From JBBKXP01 sp038251315 (GTDB lineage: Bacteria; Pseudomonadota; Alphaproteobacteria; Rhodobacterales; Rhodobacteraceae), in NCBI GenBank assembly GCA_038251315.1, contig JBBSBK010000044.1, forward strand, positions 1 to 25,484: a stretch of 25,484 nucleotides of DNA, in the 5' to 3' direction. A program made the position numbers and the translations under genes. The first letter of the stretch is position 1, and the number at the start of each line of letters is the position of its first letter. Under the pieces are notes generated by a model. It did no database searches. It worked only from the letters and a program-made list of their open reading frames with translations, and was not told the origin of the DNA. This document shows, piece by piece, positions 7,828-15,870 of this stretch.

Positions 7828-8689
7828 ATGCAGATCATGACATGGGCAATTGTCGTCGTCGCCGGCCTTGGCCTGGCCTATGCCACCGCGCTAACCCTTG
7901 GCGCGTGGCGCTGGTCGGGCAGTATCCGCGATATGCTGGCGCAACTGGATTCGAGCCAGCTGGCACCCGCCACGAGAAGCTATCACGAAAGCGAACTGAC
8001 GGACATGCCTGCTCCCGTCCAGCGCTATTTTTCGCGCAGTTCTGACCGATGGCCAGCCGATTGTTACAGCAGTGACGCTGACCCAAAGCGGCCTGTTCAA
8101 CATGAGTGCCACCGCTGGTAAATGGAAACCGTTTACCGCGACCCAACACTTTACGACCACGCGCCCTGGCTTTGTGTGGAACGCAAACATCACGATGTTA
8201 CCTGGTGTGCCAGTGCGCGTGGTGGATGCTTTTATCGCGGGCGAAGGTCTGTTGCGGCCCACGATCCTCGGACTGTATGCGATGGGCACGATGCAAGGCA
8301 AAGGTGAAATCGCGCGCGGCGAATTACTGCGCCATTTCGCCGAAAGCGTGTGGTTTCCGACCGCCCTTCTGCCCAATCAGGGTATCGTCTGGGAGGGGGT
8401 GGACGACACATCCGCCGAGGCCACAATGACCGATGGACCGATCAGTGTGGCGATGCTGTTCCGCTTTGGAACAGACGATCTGATAAATTCCATCTACGTC
8501 GAAGGTCGTGCGACAACGGTAGGCGAAATCACGGTGCTGATGCCGTGGGAATGCCGCACGTCGAACTATCAAACCCGCGACGGCATGCGCGTGCCTTTGA
8601 CGGGCAAGGCTTTGTACATCACACCGCAAGGCGAAAGGCCCTATTTCAAAGGCAAGATCGACACGTTGGTCCATGTATTTGCGCTTTAA
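7828..8689 (+). pseudogene. DUF6544/DUF6920-type protein with one-base insertion frameshift
   Basis: A good AAGGAG site lies before ATG 7828. The N-terminal part has one membrane helix (MTWAIVVVAGLGLAYATALT) and the family phrase LTDMPAPVQRYF. The frame then breaks in a run of five T at 8028-8032. Dropping one T joins it to the frame that reads RAVLTDGQPIVTAVTLTQSG and continues as GKWKPFTATQHFTTTRPGFVW, FPTALLPNQGIVWEGVDD and PYFKGKIDTLVHVFAL, ending at 8689. The repaired product is about 286 residues and matches a family of unknown function. The homopolymer position makes slippage, in the cell or in sequencing, the likely cause. The 273 bp between this gene and the previous one hold nothing I can identify. 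Confidence 0.8.
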
Positions 8690-9242
8690 GGGACCAAGGC
8701 CGCCATCGGCGGACCGCATCACCGGGGCAACGGACATTCTCAAGCATTGAACTGAATCGGGCTCAGGCGTCTGGACCAAAAGGGTTTTGAGCAAGGCTCT
8801 TGTGCCCAAAGCAATTGCAGCAGCGCTTATGACCATGCCTTCTGGCCACACAATCGCGACGCCGCAATCCGAGATGTCGTGAGAACCGCATTGAAGTCTC
8901 ACATGAGTGCCGGTGATCGCGGCACTTTTTCAGGTCCGACAATCTTTCAGACCGCGCAGCCGGTTCTGGCGCTTGCACTCGGGCTGCTCGAACTTGCAAG
9001 GAACGCCGCAAATTATTGGGCGTTTCAACTGTGAGAACCAGAGTTGCTAGGTTGCAAGGTGAACTGATCTTGGCGCAGTCGAATGGCAATCAGGCGAAGG
9101 CATGGCTTTGTCGGGAGTGCGCGCTGCAAAGTGCTCGAAGGATGACAGCAACCGATGTCTATCATGTGCCACCACAGTGCCATTGGCGCGATCCAAGACC
9201 TGGAAATAGTATCCAAGAACCCATGCAAGAGATTGATTTAAG
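8690..9242. other. 553-bp gene-poor region between DUF6544 and tRNA-Lys
   Basis: No credible gene is seen on either strand. Frames here lack ribosome-binding sites, and the longest plus frame runs through the antisense of the tRNA. A frame from 8756 to about 9034 reads somewhat protein-like (for example DHAFWPHNRDAAIRDVV, and later LALALGLLELARNAANYW) but has no start codon upstream, so it may be a gene fragment. One clear intrinsic terminator, listed separately, lies at 8906-8930. Confidence 0.5.
8906..8930 (+). terminator. Intrinsic terminator, plus strand
   Basis: A perfect 7-bp stem AGTGCCG/CGGCACT with a 7-base loop is followed directly by TTTT (five T in a row counting the last stem base). 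It stands 216 bp past the last gene on this strand, so it ends either a long 3' tail of the damaged gene block or a short unannotated transcript. Confidence 0.7.
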
Positions 9243-9318
9243 TGGTGAGCCGGTCGGGATCCGAACCCGAGACCTACTGATTAAAAGTCAGTTGCTCTAC
9301 CAACTGAGCTACCGGCCC
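9243..9318 (-). tRNA. tRNA-Lys (TTT)
   Basis: Read on the minus strand, the 76-nt sequence folds as a full cloverleaf. The acceptor stem is GGGCCGG paired with CCGGCTC (one G-U), the D arm is TAGCTCAGTTGGTAGAGCA, and the anticodon stem-loop is ACTGA-CTTTTAA-TCAGT with anticodon TTT. The T arm is CGGGTTCGGATCCCG, the discriminator is A, and CCA is encoded. The gene decodes AAA/AAG lysine codons. Confidence 0.97.
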
Positions 9319-9328
9319 ACTGCCGCGC

Positions 9329-9357
9329 TACTTAGAAAGCCACCCCCGCAGGGTCAA
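9329..9357 (-). promoter_or_regulatory. Sigma-70-type promoter of tRNA-Lys
   Basis: On the minus strand TTGACC (-35, 9352-9357) and TAAGTA (-10, 9329-9334) are separated by exactly 17 bp. The mature tRNA begins 10 bases after the -10 hexamer, which fits a very short leader. Confidence 0.7.
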
Positions 9358-9413
9358 CCCCACAAATGCGCGGCCTCTGGATTCAGCAGCCGCCTTTGAT
9401 TATAGGACGCCCC

Positions 9414-10226
9414 ATGCGCAAGGAACACGAACAGGGCCTGCTATTTGCCAAGATGCACGGGCTGGGCAACGACTTTGTCGTGATCGACGAACGGGGGGTC
9501 GCCCCGCGCGTCGATGCAAGCCTTGCGCGGGCGATGGCGGATCGGCATCGCGGTGTCGGATTCGACCAGTTGGCGGTGCTGTCGGACCGGCCTGGCTCCG
9601 ACGTCCATCTGACGTTCTGGAACGCCGATGGCACTTTGTCGGCGGCCTGCGGCAACGCTACTCGCTGCATCGCGCGGCACCTGATGGACACACTGGGGCG
9701 CGACGCGCTGACCATCACCACCGACCGCGGCACGCTGTATGCCCGCGACGTCGGCAACGGCCTGACGGCGGTCAACATGGGCCAGCCGCAACTGGACTGG
9801 GCCGCGATTCCGCTGGCATACGCGATGGACACGCTCGATTTGCCCATGGACGGCGGGCCCACCGCCACCGGCATGGGAAACCCGCATTGCACGTTTTTTG
9901 TTGATGACGCCGAAAACGTCGATCTGACCCTTGGCGCGACATACGAATACCACCCGCTGTTTCCGCAACGCACCAATGTCCAATGGGCCAGCCTGATCGC
10001 CCCCGACCACCTGCGCATGCGGGTCTGGGAACGCGGCGTCGGGATCACCCTCGCATCGGGTTCGTCCTCCTGCGCTGTCGCTGTCGCCGCCCATCGGCGC
10101 GGGCTGACCGGGCGGGCGGTGACTATCACGCTGGACGGCGGCGATATCGCGGTCGACTGGCGCGACGACGGGGTCTGGATGACAGGGCCGACGGCGCATG
10201 TGTTTGATGGCGTGTGGCATCCATGA
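9414..10226 (+). CDS. dapF: Diaminopimelate epimerase
   Basis: This 270-residue cytoplasmic enzyme converts LL- to meso-diaminopimelate for lysine and peptidoglycan synthesis. The start at 9414 follows AGGACG and gives the usual N-terminus near FAKMHGLGNDFVVID (11-25). The two catalytic cysteines are C79 in NADGTLSAACGNATRC and C220 in ASGSSSCAVAV. The substrate-binding segments MGNPHCTFFVDD (154-165) and VWERGVGIT (204-212) are present. The flank of the first cysteine is SAACGN rather than the more common form with Met before CGN, a variant that does not remove a catalytic residue. The stop overlaps the mtaB start (ATGA), the frequent dapF-mtaB arrangement of alphaproteobacteria. Confidence 0.97.
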   Translation: MRKEHEQGLLFAKMHGLGNDFVVIDERGVAPRVDASLARAMADRHRGVGFDQLAVLSDRPGSDVHLTFWNADGTLSAACGNATRCIARHLMDTLGRDALTITTDRGTLYARDVGNGLTAVNMGQPQLDWAAIPLAYAMDTLDLPMDGGPTATGMGNPHCTFFVDDAENVDLTLGATYEYHPLFPQRTNVQWASLIAPDHLRMRVWERGVGITLASGSSSCAVAVAAHRRGLTGRAVTITLDGGDIAVDWRDDGVWMTGPTAHVFDGVWHP

Positions 10227-11461
10227 ACGCGCCTGTTTTCAGCACCCACGGCTGCCGCCTGAATGCCTATGAAACCGAGGCGATGAAGGAACTGGCCACG
10301 CTGGCGGGTCTGCAAAACGCCGTCATCGTCAACACTTGCGCCGTCACGTCCGAGGCTGTGCGCAAGGCCCGCCAGGACATCCGCAAACTGCGCAAGGCCA
10401 ACCCGACCGCGCGGATCATCGTCACTGGCTGCGCCGCGCAGACCGAACCCGAGACGTTCGCCGGGATGCCCGAGGTCGATGTGGTCATCGGCAATACCGA
10501 AAAGATGGCCCCCGCCACATGGACCAGCCTCATCGGCGCCACCGAACCCGTGCAGGTCAACGACATCATGTCAGTCACCGAAACCGCCGGCCACCTGATC
10601 GACGGGTTCGGGCGGCACCGCGCCTATGTGCAAGTCCAGAACGGCTGTGATCACCGCTGTACGTTCTGCATCATCCCGTTCGGGCGGGGCAATTCGCGGT
10701 CGGTTCCGGCGGGTGTCGTGGTAGAACAGATCAAACGGCTGGTCGGCAAGGGCTTCAACGAGGTGGTGCTGACCGGCGTCGATCTGACGTCGTGGGGCGC
10801 CGACCTGCCCGCCTTGCCACGTCTTGGCGATCTGGTGCTGCGGATCCTGCGGTTGGTGCCCGACCTGCCGCGCCTGCGGATCAGCAGCATCGACAGTATC
10901 GAGGTTGACGACGCCCTCATGCAGGCCATCGCCACCGAACCGCGCCTGATGCCGCATCTGCACCTCAGCCTTCAGCACGGCGACGACATGATCCTGAAAC
11001 GGATGAAACGCCGCCACCTGCGCGATGACGCGATCCGGTTCACCGAGGACGCGCGCAAACTGCGCCCCGAGATGACGTTCGGGGCCGATATCATCGCCGG
11101 GTTTCCGACCGAAACCGGCGCGATGTTCGCCAATTCACTGAAACTGATCGACGATTGCGCCCTGACGTGGCTGCACGTGTTCCCCTATTCGGCCCGCCCC
11201 GGCACCCCGGCGGCGCGGATGCCGGCGGTCAACGGCGCGATAATCAAAACCCGCGCCGCCGCCCTGCGACAGTCTGGAGAGATCGCCGTCGCCCGCCACC
11301 TGACCGCGCAGATCGGCCAGACCCACCGGATTCTGATGGAATCCCCACACATGGGGCGCACCGAACAATTCGCCGAAGTCATATTCGCCAACGACCGAGC
11401 GGAAGGCCAAATCGTCGCCGTAAAAATCACCGGGACTGTCGGAAATAGCCTGACCGCCTAG
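10223..11461 (+). CDS. mtaB: tRNA t6A37 methylthiotransferase MtaB
   Basis: This 412-residue radical-SAM enzyme should convert t6A to ms2t6A at position 37 of ANN-decoding tRNAs. The start is the ATG overlapping the dapF stop. The N-terminal methylthiotransferase domain has cluster cysteines C11 (THGCRLN), C39 (VNTCAVT) and C70 (VTGCAAQ). The radical-SAM motif is C142-x3-C146-x2-C149 (NGCDHRCTFCIIPFGRG), followed by GVDLTSWG and the LSLQHGDDMILKRMKR segment. A C-terminal TRAM-like portion follows. Its presence beside a tRNA gene and dapF is a housekeeping context. Confidence 0.96.
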   Translation: MNAPVFSTHGCRLNAYETEAMKELATLAGLQNAVIVNTCAVTSEAVRKARQDIRKLRKANPTARIIVTGCAAQTEPETFAGMPEVDVVIGNTEKMAPATWTSLIGATEPVQVNDIMSVTETAGHLIDGFGRHRAYVQVQNGCDHRCTFCIIPFGRGNSRSVPAGVVVEQIKRLVGKGFNEVVLTGVDLTSWGADLPALPRLGDLVLRILRLVPDLPRLRISSIDSIEVDDALMQAIATEPRLMPHLHLSLQHGDDMILKRMKRRHLRDDAIRFTEDARKLRPEMTFGADIIAGFPTETGAMFANSLKLIDDCALTWLHVFPYSARPGTPAARMPAVNGAIIKTRAAALRQSGEIAVARHLTAQIGQTHRILMESPHMGRTEQFAEVIFANDRAEGQIVAVKITGTVGNSLTA

Positions 11462-11503
11462 GTTTCACTTTGCCATAACAACTCCCCCCGGAGGGTCCGA
11501 CAG

Positions 11504-12136
11504 ATGCACCCAAATCCGATCTATCGGCAGACAGCGCCCGACCGCAACCTCGCCTATGCCCGCGACCGCGCGTTTGGCGTGCTGGCGATCAACGGGCCCG
11601 ATGGACCGATTCTGGCGCACATCCCGTTCCTGCTGGCCAATGACGGCGTGACGATTGACCTGCACCTTGTCCGCTCGAACCCGATCGCACGGGCGCTGGC
11701 GACGCCACAGCAGGCGACCATCGCCGTCAGCGGCCCCGACAGCTATATTTCGCCCGATTTTTACGGTGCTCCCGATCAGGTGCCGACGTGGAACTACATC
11801 GCCGTCCACCTGCGTGGCACACTGGAACTGCTGGCGCAGGACACCATGCGCGACATGCTGGACCGTCAGTCAGCGCATTCCGAGGCGACGCTGGACCCCA
11901 AACCGCGCTGGACCACGACCAAGATGACGCCTGAGGTGCTGCACAAGATGATGCGCCAGATCGTGCCGTATCGGATGGCGATAACGGGCGTCGGCGGCAC
12001 GTGGAAACTGGACCAGAACAAACCTGACACCGTGCGCCTGCGCGCCGCCGATCACGTCAAATCCTATGGGCAAGGTAGCGAAACGGCGCTGCTGGCCGCC
12101 CTGATGATGACCCCGCCGCGAAAGGAAACACCATGA
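11504..12136 (+). CDS. paiB: PaiB-type FMN-binding protein
   Basis: The product is 210 residues with an FMN split-barrel fold of the PaiB family, annotated as a negative transcriptional regulator after the Bacillus PaiB protein. Evidence is the opening MHPNPIYRQT, the segment GPILAHIPFLL (about 34-44), and the family block GPDSYISPDFYG with VPTWNYIAVHLRG (about 80-108). A GGAGG site lies 9 bases before the ATG. In Gram-negative bacteria a regulatory role is largely unproven, so flavin-dependent stress or detoxification functions remain open. It overlaps the GST gene by ATGA, so the pair is translationally coupled. Confidence 0.9.
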   Translation: MHPNPIYRQTAPDRNLAYARDRAFGVLAINGPDGPILAHIPFLLANDGVTIDLHLVRSNPIARALATPQQATIAVSGPDSYISPDFYGAPDQVPTWNYIAVHLRGTLELLAQDTMRDMLDRQSAHSEATLDPKPRWTTTKMTPEVLHKMMRQIVPYRMAITGVGGTWKLDQNKPDTVRLRAADHVKSYGQGSETALLAALMMTPPRKETP

Positions 12137-12738
12137 AACTACTGATGTCCCCTGCGTCCCCCTACGCCCGCAAATGCCGCGTGGTGCTGCGCGAGACTGG
12201 CCTGCTGGGCAAGATCGAGGAGGTCGCGGTCACGACCACCCCGCTGGCCACCGACGCGTCTGTCGCTGCGGCCAACCCGCTGGGGAAGATCCCCGCGTTG
12301 GTCCGCGATGACGCTCCCGCGCTGTATGACAGCCGGGTGATCACCCGGTTCCTGAACGACCGCGCCCACGCCAACCTCTATCCCACCGCCCGCCTGTGGG
12401 ACGTCCTGACGATCGAGGCGACGGCGGATGCGATCATGGATGTGGCGGTGGGGATAACCTACGAATTGCGGTTCCGCGAACCCGCGCAGCAATCGCCTGT
12501 CTGGATGGATGCGCAATGGGGCAAGGTCAGTCGCGCCGTTACTGCGCTCAACGACCGTTGGATGAGCCACCTGAACGGACCGCTGGACATCGGCCAGATC
12601 GATGTAGCCTGCGCCCTGTCTTACCTCGACCTGCGGCATGACGGGCGCGGTTGGCGCACCGGCAACGATACTCTGGCGGCCTGGCATACCGTGTTTATGC
12701 AGCGCGACAGCATGGCGGCGACAAACGTTCCGACATGA
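12133..12738 (+). CDS. Glutathione S-transferase family protein
   Basis: This 201-residue cytosolic protein has an N-terminal thioredoxin-like domain (MKLLMSPASPYARKCRVVL, then NPLGKIPALVRDD with the cis-proline at about residue 55, then LYDSRVITRFLND). An all-helical C-terminal domain follows (about 85-200, with the capping segment GPLDIGQIDVACALSYLDLR). The catalytic position is probably the Ser/Tyr in the SPASPYARK loop. GST proteins conjugate or reduce electrophiles with glutathione, but the substrate here is unknown. Coupling to paiB suggests a shared detoxification role. Confidence 0.92.
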   Translation: MKLLMSPASPYARKCRVVLRETGLLGKIEEVAVTTTPLATDASVAAANPLGKIPALVRDDAPALYDSRVITRFLNDRAHANLYPTARLWDVLTIEATADAIMDVAVGITYELRFREPAQQSPVWMDAQWGKVSRAVTALNDRWMSHLNGPLDIGQIDVACALSYLDLRHDGRGWRTGNDTLAAWHTVFMQRDSMAATNVPT

Positions 12739-12740
12739 AA

Positions 12741-12761
12741 CCCGGTCAGCCCTCGACCGGG
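12741..12761 (-). terminator. Possible terminator at the convergent GST/YihY junction
   Basis: A perfect 7-bp stem CCCGGTC/GACCGGG with a 7-base loop overlaps the end of the YihY gene. On the minus strand it is followed by only TTT, so termination would be weak. No T-run follows on the plus strand. Confidence 0.45.
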
Positions 12762-13618
12762 CGGTTGGCTTCGAGCGCCGCGTTCAGTTCTGCCCCCAAA
12801 AGGACAATGAAGGCCGAGATCCACAGCCATAGCAGCAGGACGACAACGCCCGCCATACTGCCGAAACTCTGGTTGTAACTACCGAAATTGGTGACGTAGA
12901 CCGTAAACCCGACCGAGGCGGCGATCCAGATCAGACAGGCGGCGACGGCACCCGGGGTCAGCCAACGCAATTTGGCGGCAGGTCGCGCCGGGCCGAACTG
13001 GTAGATCACCGCCAAGCCGAAAACTGCCAGCAATGCCAGAATGATCCAGCGCGACAGACCCAGCACCATCTTGATGCCATCTGGTAGGTCGATCAGATGC
13101 AGCGCGGCTGGCACCACAAGCGTTGCCAATAAACCCGCTACCATCCCGACGATCAGAAACAATGTCAGGGCCAGCGTGATAAGAGTCTTTCTGAAAAACC
13201 CACGCCCTTCTTCGACACCATTGATGACGTTCAGCCCTTCGACCAGGCTTCCCATGCCTTTGGAGGCGGAATAGATCGCCAGAACCAGACCAAAGCCAAA
13301 GGCGAACCCCAGCCCCGATCGCGCCGATCCGGTGACGCCGACGGCCTGATCCAGTATGATCTGCGACGCCGCCGGGGGGATCAACGCCGTAACTGCCTGC
13401 AGCTGGTTTGCAACGTCTGCCGGGGTCAGAATCAACCCGGCCAGTGCCATCAGCGCGGTCATGGCCGGAAAGATCGCCAGCAGGGCGTAAAAGGCAACGC
13501 CTGCCGCGATGAGCCCCACATGGTCAGCGCCGATCTGATCCTTGACGCCCAGAACAATGTCGGCCCAGCGCCTGGGTTCGATTTCTATTGGCGATGTTGC
13601 GTCGGAGTTTCGGTCCAT
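12746..13618 (-). CDS. YihY/BrkB-family inner membrane protein
   Basis: The product is 290 residues with about six membrane helices. The family opening is DHVGLIAAGVAFYALLAIFPAMTALMAL (32-59), which matches the YihY/virulence factor BrkB domain once misnamed RNase BN. Later motifs are SASKGMGSLVEGLNVINGVEEGRGF (117-141) and the final helix VLLLWLWISAFIVLLGAELNA (260-280). An AGGGGG stretch precedes the ATG. The biochemical role of this family is uncertain. It follows the DUF3618 gene by 63 bp on the same strand and may be read through from the stress promoter upstream. Confidence 0.93.
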   Translation of the reverse strand: MDRNSDATSPIEIEPRRWADIVLGVKDQIGADHVGLIAAGVAFYALLAIFPAMTALMALAGLILTPADVANQLQAVTALIPPAASQIILDQAVGVTGSARSGLGFAFGFGLVLAIYSASKGMGSLVEGLNVINGVEEGRGFFRKTLITLALTLFLIVGMVAGLLATLVVPAALHLIDLPDGIKMVLGLSRWIILALLAVFGLAVIYQFGPARPAAKLRWLTPGAVAACLIWIAASVGFTVYVTNFGSYNQSFGSMAGVVVLLLWLWISAFIVLLGAELNAALEANRPVEG

Positions 13619-13637
13619 GACCCCCCCTGCAATGCGT

Positions 13638-13662
13638 CAGCCCGCACCATTGATGCGGGCTG
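13638..13662. repeat. Intergenic hairpin between DUF3618 and YihY genes
   Basis: A perfect 9-bp inverted repeat, CAGCCCGCA/TGCGGGCTG, with a 7-base loop sits in the 63-bp gap. No T-run follows on either strand, so it may be an attenuator or mRNA-stability element that separates expression of the two genes rather than a full terminator. Confidence 0.5.
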
Positions 13663-13681
13663 GCAAGAGTTTCAGGAAGGA

Positions 13682-14845
13682 TCAGGCATTATCGACCTTG
13701 CCGAGATCCTGCTTTTTCGCTTCGGTCTTGGCCGCATCCGCGATCCGATCGCCCGACGCCTTGGCTTTGTCGGCAAGCGCTTTGGCCTGGCCACCGACGT
13801 TGTCACCAACCTCCCTAGCGACCTTCTTGGCCTCGTCTGTCGCGGCATGAGCGACCTTTGACAACTTGGCCTTTTCGTCGGCAAAGATGCGCTCTGCCTC
13901 GTGCATCAAGCGGTCGCTTTCCTCGCCGAGGTAGGCATCCTCGGTCCGGCTGCGTGGCAGCGCGGCAGCGATGGCCGATCCAACGGCAAGAGCAAGCGCA
14001 CCGGCGATCATCGGGTGATCCTCGAACAGATCGACAGCCTTGTCACGTCCCTGACGCCCGTAGTCATAAGCTGCATCGCGTGCGTGGATCGCGCGTTCGC
14101 GTGCGGCAACCACGGCGTTGCGAGCTTCTTCGCTAAAGGTTTCTGTGCCTTCGGCCAACCGATCGCGCAGCGCGGCAGCCTGTTCGGACGTCGCGGCGCC
14201 AAAGCTTTGCGCACTATCTGCAACCGATCTGGCTGCCCCGGAAATTGCGCCTGCGGCGCCCTTGGCCGTGTCGGCGACGGTCGCGCCCGCCTTCTGAGTC
14301 GCGTCCATGGTCGATGACGCAGCACTTGACACGTGGTGGCTTGCACTGCCTGCAGCTTCGCGCATCTTTCGGCCCATGCCCGGAGAGTCGGACGCATCTT
14401 CATTGCTTCGTGCCCACGATGGCCCATCATCCTGATTCAGCGAGCGCCCGGAATAATAAGGACGCGTCGAATTACCCGGCTGTGGCCCAAGCACACGATC
14501 TTGCGCCAATTCAGGCCGGTAAGATGTGCGATTTCCCCGGTCGGAGCGCCGGTCTTGGTCCATGCCGACAGACCTGTCTTCGATACTCCTCTCGGTCCTG
14601 TCGCCCATCATCAGCCAGGCAAGCCCGACCCCGGTAAGCGCGAGCGCGACCGGATTGCGTTTGACCGCCTCCGAAATCGAACGCCCGACGTCACCGCCAT
14701 GTTCGCGAAACTGGTCGGAAAGCTGCCGGGCGATCGTTTCGACCGAAAATTTGTCTTGCAGATTGTCAAGCGTGTCGGTCAGACCGGCACGTTCGTGCTC
14801 GATCTCGCGCTCGATTTCAGCGGGGGTACGGTTCTCATTTGTCAT
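13682..14845 (-). CDS. DUF3618 stress-type membrane-anchored helical protein
   Basis: The product is 387 residues. The N-terminal DUF3618 segment (about 7-50, TPAEIEREIEHERAGLTDTL and DNLQDKFS) leads into an apolar stretch after KRNP (63-81). A Ser/Asp/Arg-rich linker (82-165) follows. Next is a long Ala-rich, LEA-like amphipathic region (about 165-270), then a second ElaB/YqjD-like membrane segment (EDHPMIAGALALAVGSAIAAAL, 275-296) and a charged helical tail. A strong AAGGAGG site lies before the ATG, and the gene overlaps the holin-like gene by 11 bp. Family members are known from rhizobial and other alphaproteobacterial stress regulons. Biochemical function is unknown; membrane or ribosome association is an inference. 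Confidence 0.9.
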   Translation of the reverse strand: MTNENRTPAEIEREIEHERAGLTDTLDNLQDKFSVETIARQLSDQFREHGGDVGRSISEAVKRNPVALALTGVGLAWLMMGDRTERSIEDRSVGMDQDRRSDRGNRTSYRPELAQDRVLGPQPGNSTRPYYSGRSLNQDDGPSWARSNEDASDSPGMGRKMREAAGSASHHVSSAASSTMDATQKAGATVADTAKGAAGAISGAARSVADSAQSFGAATSEQAAALRDRLAEGTETFSEEARNAVVAARERAIHARDAAYDYGRQGRDKAVDLFEDHPMIAGALALAVGSAIAAALPRSRTEDAYLGEESDRLMHEAERIFADEKAKLSKVAHAATDEAKKVAREVGDNVGGQAKALADKAKASGDRIADAAKTEAKKQDLGKVDNA

Positions 14846-15233
14846 TGTAAACCTCCTTTACGGCTTGCGCATCGCGCCTTACGTTTTTAGCTGTCCGGGT
14901 GGGGGCCAAGCTGTTGAGCTTGAGATCGTTCATGCCCTTGCTGACCATGAAGAACGCGATGAGGGTAAACACCCCGCCCACGATGACTGCCGACCATATC
15001 GCGGGAATTCCCGCCTCGGTCAGGGCGCCGACAAGAGCCGCGGCAAGGACATTGAGCGCGGTCAGCGCCACAACCACTGCGGCCAGAATCATGGCGATGG
15101 CGAGGGCTGCGGTCTTGAGATTTTCGTTCACCTCGGCCCGCGCCAGATCGAATTCGCTGCGGACAAGCGAACTGACGTGACCCAGCGCGTCGCTTAGCAG
15201 ACCGCTGGCTGATTTGTTCGGTTCGGGGGTCAT
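14835..15233 (-). CDS. Phage-holin-family (DUF1469) membrane protein
   Basis: The product is 132 residues with a soluble amphipathic N-terminus (LVRSEFDLARAEVNENLK, 23-40), two membrane helices (about 42-68 and 79-97) and a basic C-terminal tail. This matches the putative holin-X/DUF1469 family found on chromosomes beside DUF3618 genes. No phage genes are present in the window, so a lysis role is unlikely and a stress-linked membrane role is more plausible. A GGAG site precedes the ATG, which overlaps the upstream gene by ATGA. Confidence 0.9.
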   Translation of the reverse strand: MTPEPNKSASGLLSDALGHVSSLVRSEFDLARAEVNENLKTAALAIAMILAAVVVALTALNVLAAALVGALTEAGIPAIWSAVIVGGVFTLIAFFMVSKGMNDLKLNSLAPTRTAKNVRRDAQAVKEVYNDK

Positions 15234-15793
15234 GTCGGTGCTCCAGTCTTGGGCGTGGGAGGGGTTGTTTGGGCCATATTGTTCCCACCCGAGGTGCCAT
15301 AACTTTCGCGCGGCTGTTTCATCCGGTTGGCAGAAACGCTGCTGGAAAAGTCGCTGGACTGCGACGCCCCGTCACCGGACGCTTTGGCAAACCGTGTCGC
15401 GGCAAAGCCGATCAAGGCTGCACTCCCCAGAAACACCAGCGGATTGCGCTTGGCAAAGTCGTTGATGACCCCGACAATCTCGCCGAGATCCTTGTCGCGC
15501 ATGGCATCCGATGCGTCTGCCAGCCCGTCAGCGATCTGGCTGAAGGTCCGTTCCTGCGCGGATCCGCTTCGCATGTCATCCGCCGCTGTCCGCAATGCTG
15601 ATGCCACATCTTTGACGCCATCCGCCGCAGCGACCTTTGCCTCCGTGGCGTAATTTCCGGCTTCGGTGGTGACGGTGTCGACCATGTCGCCGGCGCGCGA
15701 CTTCACTTCGTCCGACGCAGCACGCGCGGTCGTCTTGACCTGGTTCGTGATGCTGTCGGGATCGCCATAATCTTGGTTGTCTGAGTTGCTCAT
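15230..15793 (-). CDS. Nutrient-deprivation-type protein with C-terminal membrane segment
   Basis: The product is 187 residues. I chose the ATG at 15793 because GGAG lies 6 bases upstream; an ATG four codons earlier would place that site inside the gene. The first 115 residues are acidic, Ala-rich and helical (KTTARAASDEVKSRAGDMVD). A membrane segment after FAKRNPLVFLGSAALIGFAATRF (113-135) and a low-complexity Ser/Pro/Thr tail follow. The KRNP-apolar motif is shared with the DUF3618 protein two genes downstream. Similar rhizobial proteins are annotated as nutrient-deprivation-induced. It is the first gene of the operon and sits directly behind the EcfG-type promoter. Confidence 0.85.
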   Translation of the reverse strand: MSNSDNQDYGDPDSITNQVKTTARAASDEVKSRAGDMVDTVTTEAGNYATEAKVAAADGVKDVASALRTAADDMRSGSAQERTFSQIADGLADASDAMRDKDLGEIVGVINDFAKRNPLVFLGSAALIGFAATRFAKASGDGASQSSDFSSSVSANRMKQPRESYGTSGGNNMAQTTPPTPKTGAPT

Positions 15794-15826
15794 GATGCAC
15801 TCCATGTTTCGGATTTATTCACATAG

Positions 15827-15852
15827 AACGCGCCGGGTTCGTCCAGGGTTCC
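15827..15852 (-). promoter_or_regulatory. EcfG-type general stress promoter, minus strand
   Basis: On the minus strand GGAAC (15848-15852), a 17-bp spacer and CGTT (15827-15830) match the EcfG consensus GGAAC-N16/17-CGTT exactly. The -10 element lies 33 bases before the ATG at 15793, leaving room for a short leader with a GGAG site. It should drive the stress membrane operon 15793-13682. Confidence 0.85.
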
Positions 15853-15870
15853 CGCGGATCGATGTGAAAG

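Noticed and set aside
9016..9399. Plus-strand frame crossing the tRNA gene
   Set aside because: Its middle reads the antisense of tRNA-Lys (the familiar GIRTRDLLIKSQLLYQLSYRP pattern), a common false ORF.
9383..10315. Minus-strand frame of 310 codons opposite dapF
   Set aside because: It is the antisense of a housekeeping gene whose catalytic cysteines are intact.
13638..13662. Strong hairpin as an intrinsic terminator
   Set aside because: The stem is good but no T-run follows on either strand, so I list it only as a repeat.
14835..15233. Holin-like gene as evidence of a prophage
   Set aside because: No endolysin, integrase, capsid or portal gene is present, and this holin family is usual beside DUF3618 genes on chromosomes.
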